The notes: a model not told the origin generated them from the letters alone. Shown: positions 47,501-56,698, counted from the stretch's first letter. The stretch: DNA of 64,000 nucleotides from Paracidovorax anthurii (GCF_003269065.1 NZ_QLTA01000003.1:170474-234473); one strand, 5' to 3'. Translations and numbers: made by a program.

Positions 47501-48309
47501 CGCAGCGCCGGGCCCAGGGCCACGGCCGTGCCCAGGTAGAAGGCGATCTCGCACACCTGTTGCGTGGCGCCCAGGCAGTCGCCGGTGAACCCCTGCAGGC
47601 GCCGCGCGAACCATGCGCGCATCACGCCCGCCGCGACCGCGCCGGCCAAGAGGCTCGCGGCCAGCACGGCGGTGCCCAGCACCCCGCCCACCAGCATGAG
47701 CGCGGGCGCGGTCCAGGCCCCGGCCACGGTGAGCGCCGGGCCCGAGATGCGGTCGGCCAGCGGCTTGCTTTTCGAGGTGGCGGCATCGCCCGCGTGGGGC
47801 AGCGTGCGCACCAGCAGCAGCGGCCAGAAGCGCGAGGCCACGTGCGCGCCCGCCAGCGCGCACAGCGCCACGCCCGGCCCCTGGCTGCCCAGCAGCGCCA
47901 GCAGCGCCAGCTTGCTGGCAAGCGCCAGCGACAGCGCCATGGCACCGAAGGCCCCGATGCGCGAATCCTTCATGATCTCCAGCGCCCGGTCGCGTTGCGC
48001 GCTGCCGCCCAGGCCGTCCGCCACGTCGGCGAGGCCGTCCTCGTGGAATCCGCCCGTCAGCAGCACCGTGGCCACGGTGCTCAGGGCCGCGCACACCAGC
48101 GCCGCGAACGGCTGCGCACCCAGCGCCCCGTGCAGCGCCGCGTACACGGCCACCGCCCCGGCCGCCACGATCCAGCCCACGCCCGGAAAATGCGCCGCGC
48201 TGGCCCGCAGCATCGCCGGGCTGTAGCCCACCCACGCGGCCAGCCGGCCCGTGACCGGAATCCGCGTGAAGAACTGCACGGCCAGCAGGAAATGCCGAAG
48301 GGCTTGCAT
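47497..48309 (-). CDS. cobS: Adenosylcobinamide-GDP ribazoletransferase (CobS)
   Basis: This 270-residue membrane enzyme joins alpha-ribazole to adenosylcobinamide-GDP in the last step of cobalamin synthesis. It shows RHFLLAVQFFTRIPVTG at the N-terminus, the acidic motif GGFHEDGLADVADGLGG near residue 77, and KDSRIGAFGAMAL, with about six hydrophobic segments. Its start codon abuts repeat R1 copy C. No cobalamin riboswitch was recognisable upstream. Confidence 0.93.
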   Translation of the reverse strand: MQALRHFLLAVQFFTRIPVTGRLAAWVGYSPAMLRASAAHFPGVGWIVAAGAVAVYAALHGALGAQPFAALVCAALSTVATVLLTGGFHEDGLADVADGLGGSAQRDRALEIMKDSRIGAFGAMALSLALASKLALLALLGSQGPGVALCALAGAHVASRFWPLLLVRTLPHAGDAATSKSKPLADRISGPALTVAGAWTAPALMLVGGVLGTAVLAASLLAGAVAAGVMRAWFARRLQGFTGDCLGATQQVCEIAFYLGTAVALGPALR

Positions 48310-48377
48310 TTGCTATTGTTTATGTAGCAATATCCGTAGCAAATACGGCGACATGGAGCCTGAAAGACCCCCAAAAT
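48309..48377 (+). repeat. Dispersed intergenic repeat R1, copy C (cobS-ilvA gap)
   Basis: The head TTGCTATTGTTTATGTAGCAA (48310-48330) has TTGCTA/TAGCAA arms, and CGGCGACA begins at 48346, 36 bases after the head start. It fills the gap between cobS and ilvA, both on the minus strand, so relative to those genes it is inverted compared with copies A and B. Confidence 0.72.
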
Positions 48378-48378
48378 C

Positions 48379-49968
48379 TCAGGAACGGGCCGCGGGGGCC
48401 TGCAGGAATAGTTGGTAGGCGGGGTTCCGGGTTTCCTCCACGTAGGGGTAGCCCAGCGTCTGCAGGAAGGCGTCGAACGCGGCGGCATCGCTCGCCGGCA
48501 CCTGGATGCCCACGAGGATGCGGCCGTAGTCCGCGCCCTGGTTGCGGTAGTGGAAGAGGCTGATGTTCCAGCTCGGCTGCATCAGGCTCAGGAACTTGAA
48601 GAGCGCGCCGGGCCGCTCCGGGAAGACGAAGCGCAGCAGGCGCTCGTCCTGCGCGAGCCCCGAGCGGCCGCCCACGAGGTGGCGCAGGTGCTCCTTGGCG
48701 AGTTCGTCGTGCGTGAGGTCCAGCGCCTCGAAGCCGTGGCGCTGCAGGTTGCGCGCGATCTTCTCCGACTCGCCCTTGCCGTGCGTGGCGAGGCCGACGA
48801 ACACGTGGGCGCGCGCGGCATCGCTGATGCGGTAGTTGAACTCGGTCACGTTGCGCGGGCCGCCCGGCAACTGGCCCACCGCCTCGCAGAAGCGCCGGAA
48901 GCTGCCGCGCTCTTCGGGGATGGTCACGGCCAGCAGGGCCTCGCGCTCCTCGCCCACCTCGGCGCGCTCGGCCACGAAGCGCAGGCGGTCGAAGTTCATG
49001 TTGGCGCCGCAGAGGATGGCGGCGTAGGTCTCGCCCCGGGTCTTGCGCGCGGCCACGTACTGCTTGATCGCCGCCACGGCCAGCGCGCCCGCGGGCTCCA
49101 CGATGCTGCGCGTGTCCACGAAGATGTCCTTGATCGCCGCGCACACGGCGTCGGTGTCCACGGTGATGAACTCGTCCACCAGGCCGCTCGCGACGCGGAA
49201 GGTTTCCTCGCCCACCAGCTTCACGGCCGTGCCGTCGGAAAAGAGGCCCACGTCCGCGAGGGCCACGCGCCCGCCCGACGCCACCGACTGCATCATCGCG
49301 TCGGAATCGTTCATCTGCACGCCGACGATGCGGATCTCCGGCCGCACCGCCTTGATGTAGTTGGCCACGCCGCTCACCAGCCCGCCGCCGCCGATGGCGA
49401 CGAACACGGCATCCAGGCGGTTGCTGCCCAGGCTTTGCAATTGGCGCAGGATCTCCATGGCGATCGTGCCCTGGCCGGCGATCACGTCCGGGTCGTCGAA
49501 GGGGTGCACGAAGGTCAGGCCTTCCTCGTGCTGCAGCCGGGCCGCGTGCTCGTAGGCGTCGGAATAGCTGTCGCCGTGCAGCACCACCTCGCCGCCCAAC
49601 GTCTTCACCGCATCCACCTTGAGCTGCGGCGTGGTCGTCGGCATCACGACCACCGCGCGCGCGCCCATGCGCTTGGCGCTCATCGCCACGCCCTGGGCAT
49701 GGTTGCCGGCCGAGGCGCAGATCACCCCGCGCTGCAATTGCTCGGGGGTGAGGTGCGCCATCTTGTTGTAGGCGCCGCGCAGCTTGAAGCTGAACACCGG
49801 CTGCTGGTCCTCGCGCTTGAGCAGCACCGTGTTGTGCAGCCGGCGGCTCAGCGCGCGCGCGGGCTCCAGCGCGGACTCGACGGCCACGTCGTAGACGCGC
49901 GCCGTGAGGATCTTCTTGAGGTAATCGGCGGGGGTGAGGGCGGGGGAGGGCTGGGTGGTCTTCGTCAT
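48379..49968 (-). CDS. ilvA: Threonine ammonia-lyase, biosynthetic (IlvA)
   Basis: This 529-residue PLP enzyme makes 2-oxobutyrate for isoleucine synthesis. The PLP lysine is in PVFSFKLRGAYNKM near residue 60, SAGNHAQGVAMSAKRMG follows, and the glycine loop is AIGGGGLVSGVANYIKA. Two C-terminal ACT-like domains (from about residue 330: RGSFRRFCEAVG; RPGALFKFLSLM) provide isoleucine and valine feedback control. The length is that of the long biosynthetic form. The 5' leader contains an intrinsic terminator. Confidence 0.96.
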   Translation of the reverse strand: MTKTTQPSPALTPADYLKKILTARVYDVAVESALEPARALSRRLHNTVLLKREDQQPVFSFKLRGAYNKMAHLTPEQLQRGVICASAGNHAQGVAMSAKRMGARAVVVMPTTTPQLKVDAVKTLGGEVVLHGDSYSDAYEHAARLQHEEGLTFVHPFDDPDVIAGQGTIAMEILRQLQSLGSNRLDAVFVAIGGGGLVSGVANYIKAVRPEIRIVGVQMNDSDAMMQSVASGGRVALADVGLFSDGTAVKLVGEETFRVASGLVDEFITVDTDAVCAAIKDIFVDTRSIVEPAGALAVAAIKQYVAARKTRGETYAAILCGANMNFDRLRFVAERAEVGEEREALLAVTIPEERGSFRRFCEAVGQLPGGPRNVTEFNYRISDAARAHVFVGLATHGKGESEKIARNLQRHGFEALDLTHDELAKEHLRHLVGGRSGLAQDERLLRFVFPERPGALFKFLSLMQPSWNISLFHYRNQGADYGRILVGIQVPASDAAAFDAFLQTLGYPYVEETRNPAYQLFLQAPAARS

Positions 49969-50080
49969 GGGGTCCGCGGGCGCAGGAGGCTGCCCGCCCG
50001 AATGCTGCCTGGTCGCCGCAGCGGCGGCGGGCCGCCATCATAGGCCCGGGCCCGCGCGGTGCGCAGACTGGGGCCGGCAC

Positions 50081-50139
50081 AAAAAAAACGGCCCCGGATC
50101 GTGAGACCCGGGGCCGAATCCATCCTTTGAGGAGATGGA
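50081..50139 (-). terminator. Intrinsic terminator plus upstream hairpin in the ilvA leader
   Basis: On the minus strand a 9-bp stem, CGGCCCCGG/CCGGGGCCG (50116-50108 with 50097-50089), is followed by eight T residues (50088-50081). A smaller hairpin, TCCATC/GATGGA (50139-50119), comes just before it. It lies 113 bp upstream of the ilvA start, on the coding strand, with no annotated gene before it. It therefore looks like a leader attenuator or the end of a small RNA. Confidence 0.72.
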
Positions 50140-50301
50140 GGAGACAATCAGCGCGTTGGGCGGGGCCTTGGGGCTTTGCCATTCACCCTTGCGGGCAACG
50201 CATGGTTTGAAGTGTAGCGCAATCGATGCTGCGATGCAGCAAAATTGCAGATTGGCGAGCAGGAAAACCCTGCTGCCGTTCATTTGATGGGAAAAAACAA
50301 C

Positions 50302-50751
50302 ATGGAATGCACAGTCACCTGGACCGGTGCCTCGGGCGCGCGCTCCGGCATGGGATTCATCGCGGAAACCGGCAGCGGCCACGTGCTCGCGATGGACGGT
50401 GCGCCGGATGCCGCGAACCCGGCCAACGGAGGACAGAACCTCGCGCCGCGGCCCATGGAAACCGTGCTGGCGGGCACCGGCGGCTGCACGGCCTACGACG
50501 TCGTGCTCATCCTGAAGCGGGGCCGGCACGACGTGCGCGGCTGCAGCGTGAAGCTCACGTCGGAGCGCGCGGCCACCGATCCCAAGGTGTTCACGCGCAT
50601 CCACATGCAATTCACAGTGACCGGCAAGGCGCTCACCCCGGCGGCCGTGGAGCGTGCCATCGCCATGAGCCACGAGAAGTACTGCTCCGCCAGCATCATG
50701 TTGGGCAAGACCGCAGAGATCACCACCGGCTTCGACATCGTGGAAGCCTGA
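50302..50751 (+). CDS. OsmC/YhfA family redox protein
   Basis: This 149-residue OsmC-fold protein has the two conserved cysteines, in TGGCTAYDVV near residue 58 and in EKYCSASIML near residue 128, that form the peroxidatic pair in the family. The sequence ECTVTWTGASGARSGMGFIAETGSGH fits the YhfA branch, whose substrate is uncertain. I chose the ATG at 50302; MGKNN at 50287 is possible. Confidence 0.85.
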   Translation: MECTVTWTGASGARSGMGFIAETGSGHVLAMDGAPDAANPANGGQNLAPRPMETVLAGTGGCTAYDVVLILKRGRHDVRGCSVKLTSERAATDPKVFTRIHMQFTVTGKALTPAAVERAIAMSHEKYCSASIMLGKTAEITTGFDIVEA

Positions 50752-50787
50752 GGGCGGCGGATTCCTGGGGCGGGACGCCCGGGGGCT

Positions 50788-51405
50788 CTATATATAGTGG
50801 GCCGTTGCCGTCATCGCCCGGGCGGCCACGGACATCAGGGCGCGCGCGGGTTTGGGCAGGATGGCCGCGCCTGCGGCGAGGGCCGCCTCGGCGTGGCGCT
50901 CTTCGTCGGTCTGCATGCGGGCCACGACGGCGCGGGATGCCGCATCCTCGGGAGGGAGCCGTTTCAGATGCCCCTGGAGGTGCCTAGACACCTGCTTCTC
51001 CGTCTCGACCACGAACCCCAGGCTGGCCTTGTCGCTGACCCGCGCCGCGGTCCAGCCGATGGCGAACGCGCCGGCGAACCACAGGGGATTGAGCAGACTG
51101 GGGCGGCTGCCCAGGGCTTCCAGCCGCTCCGCGGTCCAGGCGAGATGGTCCGTCTCCTCGCGGGCGGCTTCCATCAGGTGCGCGCGAAGCGCCGGGTCCC
51201 GCGTGACGGCGGCTTGCCCGATGTAGAGCGCCTGCGCGCAGACCTCGCCCACGTGATTGACCCGCATGAGCGCGCCGGCCTCGCGCCGCTGCGCAGGCGA
51301 CAGGTCGCCTTCCGGAATGCCTTTCGCGGGGGATGCCTGGGCGGCCCTGGGCTTGGCAAAGAGCGTGCGCAATGCGTTATCGGCGGCTATCAGGATGTGG
51401 TCCAT
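50788..51405 (-). CDS. coq7: Demethoxyubiquinone hydroxylase Coq7
   Basis: This 205-residue di-iron protein performs the penultimate hydroxylation of ubiquinone synthesis. The ligand helices show [38 protein letters not shown] and QTDEERHAE, giving the expected carboxylate/histidine set. Hydrophobic segments support peripheral membrane association. The start at 51405 is unambiguous. It is convergent with the OsmC-like gene. Confidence 0.93.
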   Translation of the reverse strand: MDHILIAADNALRTLFAKPRAAQASPAKGIPEGDLSPAQRREAGALMRVNHVGEVCAQALYIGQAAVTRDPALRAHLMEAAREETDHLAWTAERLEALGSRPSLLNPLWFAGAFAIGWTAARVSDKASLGFVVETEKQVSRHLQGHLKRLPPEDAASRAVVARMQTDEERHAEAALAAGAAILPKPARALMSVAARAMTATAHYI

Positions 51406-51473
51406 GGCGTTGGGTTTCGATGGTTCGAAAAAAATTCTGCTTCGAAAAGCATAGCAAGAAGCTCATTACTGTC

Positions 51474-51524
51474 TTGCCATATTTCAGTTCCGAGACACTA
51501 TGGGCGATGTTGCGATACCGCAAC
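51474..51524 (+). promoter_or_regulatory. Possible promoter region of the first porin
   Basis: TTGCCA (51474-51479) is separated by 16 bp from CACTAT (51496-51501), a weak sigma-70-like pair. A perfect inverted repeat GTTGCG/CGCAAC (51509-51524) follows immediately. The whole 290-bp gap is AT-richer than its flanks, and the RBS is TTGGAGTAA before the ATG at 51696. Confidence 0.35.
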
Positions 51525-51695
51525 GGATTGGCCCTTTCACGGCGATTGTGCGGGAATTCCTTTGCGAAACGGAACGGGCTCTGTTGCAATAAGGGCAACT
51601 TCCCCACCAGGAGGTTGGCCCGGGGTTGGCGGACTGCGCCTGTGCGTACCAGCCCCCCGAACCGGCGCCCTCGTTTAACCTTGGAGTAACTCGCA

Positions 51696-52745
51696 ATGAA
51701 AAAATCTCTGATTGCCCTGGCTGTGCTGGCTGCTTCCGGCGCTGCAATGGCTCAATCTTCCGTCACGATGTTCGGTATCGTCGATGCAGGCGTGGGCCGC
51801 ATCGCTGGCGACTCGTCCGTGACCGGCGTTTTCAACAGCGGCAATGCAACGAGCCGCCTGGGTTTCCGTGGCGTTGAAGACCTCGGTGGTGGTCTGAAGG
51901 CTGGCTTCTGGCTCGAAGGCGCAATCCAGAACGACACCGGCACCGGCGCTGGTGGCGGTGCAGCAGGCCCCGGCTTCGAATTCAAGCGTCGCGCCACGGT
52001 CAGCCTGATGGGCAACTTCGGTGAACTGCGTCTGGGCCGCGAACTGACCGCTGGCTACGACAAGCCCAGCTCCTATGACCCGTTCGGTCAGGTGGGCGTG
52101 GCCAACTTCTTCGGCTTCGGCGTGCTGGGCTCCCCCTCCCGTATCGGTAACGGCGTGAGCTACCGTACCCCTGGCAACCTGGGTGGCTTCTTCGGCGTGG
52201 TGCACTACGCCTTCGGCGAAACGCCTTCCAACGCTGCCTACGACAAGGCTGGCAACTACCTGGGCCTGGCCGGTGGCTACGAAAACGGTCCCCTGAGCGT
52301 GACCCTGGCTGCCGACAAGCTGCGCGGCGCTACGGCTGCCCAAGACGTGACCACCTACTCCATCGCCGGTTCGTACGACCTGGGCGTTGTGAAGCCCGTG
52401 GCCATCTGGCACTCCGAGAAGGACAACGCTGCTGTGCAGACCAAGTACAACACGTACCTGGTTGGCCTGACGGCTCCCGTGGGTCCTGGCTCGGTCAAGG
52501 CTGCCTACTTCAACGTCAACAACAAGAACACGAACAACGACTCCAGCGTTTTCGCTGTGGGTTACGTGTATGACCTGTCCAAGCGCACCGCCGTGTACGG
52601 CACGTACGCCCGTCTGGACAACAAGAACGGCGCCAACCGCATCCTGGGCAACGGTACCACCGGCACGAACGGCCTGACCGGCGCTGCCGTGGGTCTGGGC
52701 AACAACGTGAACGGCTACCAAGTCGGTATCCGCCACTCCTTCTAA
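51696..52745 (+). CDS. Outer-membrane porin, Omp32-like
   Basis: This 349-residue trimeric beta-barrel porin has a signal peptide (MKKSLIALAVLAASGAAMAQ, cleavage after residue 19), the first strand SSVTMFGIVDAGVG, the conserved NATSRLGFRGVEDLGGGLKAGFWLEG, and a terminal-Phe strand (YQVGIRHSF). Betaproteobacterial porins of this type prefer small anions. Codon choice is strongly biased and unlike the neighbouring porin, as expected for one of the most abundant proteins in the cell. Confidence 0.95.
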   Translation: MKKSLIALAVLAASGAAMAQSSVTMFGIVDAGVGRIAGDSSVTGVFNSGNATSRLGFRGVEDLGGGLKAGFWLEGAIQNDTGTGAGGGAAGPGFEFKRRATVSLMGNFGELRLGRELTAGYDKPSSYDPFGQVGVANFFGFGVLGSPSRIGNGVSYRTPGNLGGFFGVVHYAFGETPSNAAYDKAGNYLGLAGGYENGPLSVTLAADKLRGATAAQDVTTYSIAGSYDLGVVKPVAIWHSEKDNAAVQTKYNTYLVGLTAPVGPGSVKAAYFNVNNKNTNNDSSVFAVGYVYDLSKRTAVYGTYARLDNKNGANRILGNGTTGTNGLTGAAVGLGNNVNGYQVGIRHSF

Positions 52746-52751
52746 TGACGG

Positions 52752-52816
52752 GCTGACGTAACCGTCAGCTTTTCAGAAGAAATCAAGCCGCTGGCCTTCG
52801 GGTCAGCGGCTTTTTT
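52752..52816 (+). terminator. Tandem hairpin terminator of the first porin
   Basis: Two hairpins follow the stop. GCTGACG/CGTCAGC with a 4-base loop (52752-52769) ends in TTTT. AAGCCGCTG/CAGCGGCTT (52785-52812) ends in six T residues. The second is a standard Rho-independent terminator that separates this porin from the next. Confidence 0.85.
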
Positions 52817-52969
52817 GTTGTGTGCCGCCGCTGCGGGCGTGTGCTGTCACCTATGTAACAAAGGTTAGGGAAAACGACTGTGAATGAGCCGCCGCATGGG
52901 CTGGCCCATGAAAAAAGGCGTTTCTACAATGAAATTTCCCTTTATTCATACGGCAGAAAGAGACAACAC

Positions 52970-54094
52970 ATGCGTACTTCGTTTGTGAGAAGAACCATTG
53001 CCTGTGCAGCAGTGGCCACCGTATCCCCCCTTGTTTTTGCGCAGACCGCAGGCGCCAGCAGCCTGCAGCTCTACGGCATCGTGGACGTGGCCTATCGCCA
53101 TACCAACAACGAGGGGCCGGCCGGCAATCCGAATGCTTCGCTGAACCAGATGGTGGGTGGCGGCATGTCCCAGAGTCGCTGGGGCATCAACGTGAACGAA
53201 GACCTCGGAGGGGGCATGCGGGCCCTCGTGAATCTGGAGAACCGCTTTGGCGCGGATACGGGAACCCCCGCCACGCCGTACTTCCAGCAGTCCTGGGTGG
53301 GGCTGCAGGGCGGCTTCGGGCGCGTGACGCTGGGTCGGCAATACAACATTCTTTTCGACCTGGTGACGAGTACCTATGCGTCGTATCCGTATTCGCCGTA
53401 CATGGACGTGTACAAGCCCGAGATCGGTTTCGCCCTGGGCGCCCGCGCCGACAACATGATCAAGTACATGGCCGAGGTGGGGCCGTGGCGTGGGGGGCTG
53501 CAGTATTCGTTCGATGAGAAAAGCCCGACGGGTGGCAAGACGGCCGGCGGCTACGTGCGCTACGCGGCGGGTGGCCTGGCTGCCGGGCTGGGCTACCAGA
53601 ACTACGAGTTCGCGTCCGGCAAGAAGATCGATGCCTGGACCGTGGGCGGCTCCTACCGCATGGGCGACTGGTATTTCAATGCCGGCTACGGCCAGAACAA
53701 GGTGGATGACGGCCTGACCGCCGTGGACCGTGCCGTGCTCGCGGCCATGTGGCAGGGCGGTATCAATGGCGGCTTCGGCGGCCCGGCCTTCACCGCGGCC
53801 AACAAGCGCACCATCTACAAGGTGGGCGTGGGCTACCAGATCACGCCGCAGATCAACCTCGGCGCGCACTATTTCCGCGCGGAGCAGAAGGGGGCCGCCG
53901 CCACCTCGGAGGGCAAGGCCGACTTCTTCACCATGGCCCTCGATTACGCCTTCTCCAAGCGCACCGATGCCTACATCGAGCTGGACCACACCAAGCTCAA
54001 GGGCGATCAGGTGAGCCTGAACAATTTCGCGGGCCAGCCCAACGGGGCCAAGAGCCGCACGGGCTACACCATCGGCCTGCGGCATCGTTTCTGA
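52970..54094 (+). CDS. Second outer-membrane porin (Gram-negative porin family)
   Basis: This 374-residue porin has a signal peptide (MRTSFVRRTIACAAVATVS, cleavage after VFA near residue 23), the strand SSLQLYGIVDVAYRH, the conserved SQSRWGINVNEDLGGGMRALVNLENRFG, loop-3 segment SWVGLQGGFGRVTLGRQYN, and the C-terminal RTGYTIGLRHRF with a terminal Phe. It is more distant from Omp32, and its codon use is ordinary for the window, suggesting lower or conditional expression. The start was chosen for the signal peptide; the open frame reaches back to 52880. Confidence 0.93.
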   Translation: MRTSFVRRTIACAAVATVSPLVFAQTAGASSLQLYGIVDVAYRHTNNEGPAGNPNASLNQMVGGGMSQSRWGINVNEDLGGGMRALVNLENRFGADTGTPATPYFQQSWVGLQGGFGRVTLGRQYNILFDLVTSTYASYPYSPYMDVYKPEIGFALGARADNMIKYMAEVGPWRGGLQYSFDEKSPTGGKTAGGYVRYAAGGLAAGLGYQNYEFASGKKIDAWTVGGSYRMGDWYFNAGYGQNKVDDGLTAVDRAVLAAMWQGGINGGFGGPAFTAANKRTIYKVGVGYQITPQINLGAHYFRAEQKGAAATSEGKADFFTMALDYAFSKRTDAYIELDHTKLKGDQVSLNNFAGQPNGAKSRTGYTIGLRHRF

Positions 54095-54459
54095 GCCTCC
54101 TGCCACCGGCGCTCGCCGGTGGCGGCGTTCTTCTCCGGGCCGGTGGATGGAACAAGCCGGCCAGCCCCCAGGCCGTGCGCCCGCACCGAGGGTGGGCAGG
54201 CACCGACGATCGGTGGGGCCTGGGGCGGTGCACCGGCATTCAGCCCGCGCCGGCGCACGCACGGGGCACTGGCCGCCCCATCCTGGCGCCATGCGGTGCG
54301 CGGGGTTTTTGCATTGCGAAGGCCCGATGGGATTTCCCGCACAGTGGGATTGGCGTCTTATCCGATTCCCGTATATGCATTCACGCTCCATGATGGCCCG
54401 GGTATTGCATGCCCCGGGATGCGCCCTGCTAGCATGCCCGATTCTCTGCCGCACCTCCG
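54095..54459. other. Intergenic region between second porin and the peptide-transport operon
   Basis: This 365-bp gap begins with a hairpin, GCCACCGGC/GCCGGTGGC (54102-54123), that has only a weak T-rich tail and may end the porin transcript. Near its end TTGGCG (54350-54355), 16 bp and TATATG (54372-54377) form a possible sigma-70 promoter for the transporter operon. The middle holds nothing I recognise. Confidence 0.5.
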
Positions 54460-55440
54460 ATGCTTGCCTTCATTCTGAGACGCCTCATCCAGGCCGTGAT
54501 CGTCATGGTCGCGGTGGCTTTCATCTCCTTCATGCTGTTCCAGTATGTGGGCGATCCCGTCACCTTCCTGCTGGGGCAGGACGCAACGCCCGAGCAGATC
54601 CGCGACATGCGGGCCTCGCTGGGGCTGGACAAGCCTTTCATCGTGCAGTTCTGGCACTTTCTCGTGAATGCGGCGCAGGGCGAGTTCGGCCTGAGCCTAC
54701 GCCAGGGCGCCAAGGTGTCGCGCCTGATCGCGGAGCGTTTTCCCGCCACGCTGGAGCTGGCCCTGGTGGCCGCCGCGCTGGCCCTGCTGGTCGGCGTGCC
54801 GATGGGCGTGTATGCGGCGCTGCGGCGCGGCACGTTCAGCAGCCAGTTGTTCATGACGCTGTCGCTGCTGGGCGTGTCGCTGCCCACGTTCCTGATCGGC
54901 ATCCTGCTGATCCTGGTGTTCGCGGTGTATCTGGGCTGGTTCCCGAGCTTCGGGCGCGGCCCGGTCATGCAGCTGGGCTGGTGGAGCACCGGGCTGCTCT
55001 CCGCCAAGGGCTGGCACCACATCACGCTGCCGGCCGTGACGCTGGCGATCTTCCAGCTCACGCTGATCATGCGGCTGGTGCGCGCCGAGATGCTGGAGGT
55101 GCTGCGCACCGACTACATCAAGTTCGCCCGCGCGCGCGGTCTCTCGGACCGCGCCATCCATTTCGGCCACGCGCTCAAGAACACGCTGGTGCCGGTGATG
55201 ACCATCACCGGGCTGCAGCTGGGCGGGCTGATCGCGTTCGCGATCATCACCGAGACGGTGTTCCAGTGGCCCGGCATGGGGCTGCTCTTCATCCAGGCGG
55301 TGACCTTCGCCGATATTCCCGTGATGGCGGCCTACCTGTGCCTGATCGCGCTGATCTTCGTGGCGATCAATCTCGTGGTGGACCTGCTGTATTTCGCCGT
55401 CGATCCGCGCCTGCGCGTGGGCAAGGCGGGAGGGCATTGA
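54460..55440 (+). CDS. dppB: Peptide ABC transporter permease (DppB-like)
   Basis: This 326-residue permease has six membrane helices. The start LAFILRRLIQAVIVMVAVAFISF and VGDPVTFLLG, RASLGLDKPFIVQFWHFL are the DppB family signature. The cytoplasmic coupling loop is YIKFARARGLSDRAIHFGHALKN near residue 220. It is the first gene of the operon dppB-amidohydrolase-binding protein-dppC-dppD-dppF. The cargo is inferred as dipeptide or N-acyl amino acid. Confidence 0.92.
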   Translation: MLAFILRRLIQAVIVMVAVAFISFMLFQYVGDPVTFLLGQDATPEQIRDMRASLGLDKPFIVQFWHFLVNAAQGEFGLSLRQGAKVSRLIAERFPATLELALVAAALALLVGVPMGVYAALRRGTFSSQLFMTLSLLGVSLPTFLIGILLILVFAVYLGWFPSFGRGPVMQLGWWSTGLLSAKGWHHITLPAVTLAIFQLTLIMRLVRAEMLEVLRTDYIKFARARGLSDRAIHFGHALKNTLVPVMTITGLQLGGLIAFAIITETVFQWPGMGLLFIQAVTFADIPVMAAYLCLIALIFVAINLVVDLLYFAVDPRLRVGKAGGH

Positions 55441-55441
55441 G

Positions 55442-56698
55442 ATGAACGCCGCAGCAGCCACCGCCGCCGCAGCGCTCGTCCAGGCGCCGCGCCTGAAGGC
55501 CGGGGGCCGGGCCTTCGCGCAGATCGCGCAGTTCCACCCCGAGCTCACGGCCTTCCGCCGCGACCTGCACGCCCACCCAGAGCTGGGCTTCGAAGAGGTC
55601 TATACCGGCTCGCGCGTGAAGGAGTCGCTCAAGGTCTGCGGCGTGGACGAGATCCACGACGGCATCGGCCGCACGGGCATCGTGGCCGTGATCCACGGCC
55701 GCAGCCGCTCCAGCGGCTGCATGGTCGGGCTGCGTGCCGACATGGACGCGCTGCCCATGGCCGAGCAGAACGACTTCACCTGGAAGTCCTGCAAGCCGGG
55801 ACTGATGCACGGCTGCGGGCACGACGGCCACACGGCCATGCTGGTGGGCGCGGCGCGCTACCTCGCAGCCTCGCGGAATTTCGACGGCACGGCGGTGCTG
55901 ATCTTTCAGCCCGGTGAGGAGGGCTTCGGCGGCGCGCGCGTGATGATCGAGGACGGCCTGTTCGAGCGCTTTCCCGTGCAGTCGGTCTACGCGATGCACA
56001 ACTGGCCGGCCATGAAGCCCGGCACCATCGGCCTCAACTCCGGCGCCATGATGGCCTCGGCCGACCGCATCACGATCGAGATCGCGGGCCGCGGCGGCCA
56101 TGGCGCGCATCCCTACCAGACGGTGGACGTGGTGCTGGTGGCGGCGCACATCATCACGGCGGTGCAGGGCATCGTCTCGCGCAACGTGCGGCCGCTCGAC
56201 AGCGCGGTGGTCAGCCTCTGCGCGGTGCACGCGGGCGACCTGGGCGCCTTCAGCGTGCTGCCCGGTACGGCGACGCTGGTGGGTACCGTGCGCACGTTCT
56301 CGCCCGTGGTGCAGGACATGGTGGAGCAGCGCCTCAAGGAGCTGTGCAATGCCGTGGCCCTGGGCTTCGGCGCGACGGCCACGGTGCGCTACGAGCGCAT
56401 CTATCCGGCCACGATCAACACCGAGGGCGACGCGCAGTTCGCGGGCGACGTGGCCGAGTCGCTGGTGGGCGCCGAGAACGTGGTGCGCGACCTGGAGCCC
56501 AGCATGGGCGCGGAGGACTTCTCCTTCATGCTGCAGAGCAAGCCGGGGGCCTATTTGCGCATCGGCCAGGGCACGGGCCCCGGCAACAGCGCGCTGCACA
56601 ACAGCCGCTACGACTTCAACGACGAGATCCTGCCGCTGGGCGCGGCGCTGCACGCGGGCCTGATCGAGCAGGCGATGCCGCTGCCGGCCGCGGCCTGA
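55442..56698 (+). CDS. M20 family amidohydrolase (hippurate/N-acyl amino acid hydrolase-like)
   Basis: This 418-residue zinc amidohydrolase has no signal peptide and so is cytoplasmic. It shows FRRDLHAHPELGFEE, GLRADMDALPMAEQN near residue 102, the metal motif LMHGCGHDGHTAMLVGAA, the catalytic PGEEGFGGARVMIEDG and MGAEDFSFML. Family members cleave N-acyl amino acids, hippurate or indole conjugates. It starts one base after the permease stop and sits between transporter genes, so it probably cleaves the imported substrate. Confidence 0.9.
   Translation: MNAAAATAAAALVQAPRLKAGGRAFAQIAQFHPELTAFRRDLHAHPELGFEEVYTGSRVKESLKVCGVDEIHDGIGRTGIVAVIHGRSRSSGCMVGLRADMDALPMAEQNDFTWKSCKPGLMHGCGHDGHTAMLVGAARYLAASRNFDGTAVLIFQPGEEGFGGARVMIEDGLFERFPVQSVYAMHNWPAMKPGTIGLNSGAMMASADRITIEIAGRGGHGAHPYQTVDVVLVAAHIITAVQGIVSRNVRPLDSAVVSLCAVHAGDLGAFSVLPGTATLVGTVRTFSPVVQDMVEQRLKELCNAVALGFGATATVRYERIYPATINTEGDAQFAGDVAESLVGAENVVRDLEPSMGAEDFSFMLQSKPGAYLRIGQGTGPGNSALHNSRYDFNDEILPLGAALHAGLIEQAMPLPAAA

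Noticed and set aside
48310..48378. A cobalamin riboswitch upstream of cobS
   Set aside because: The upstream space is only repeat R1 copy C and the ilvA end; no B12-box or long structured leader is visible.
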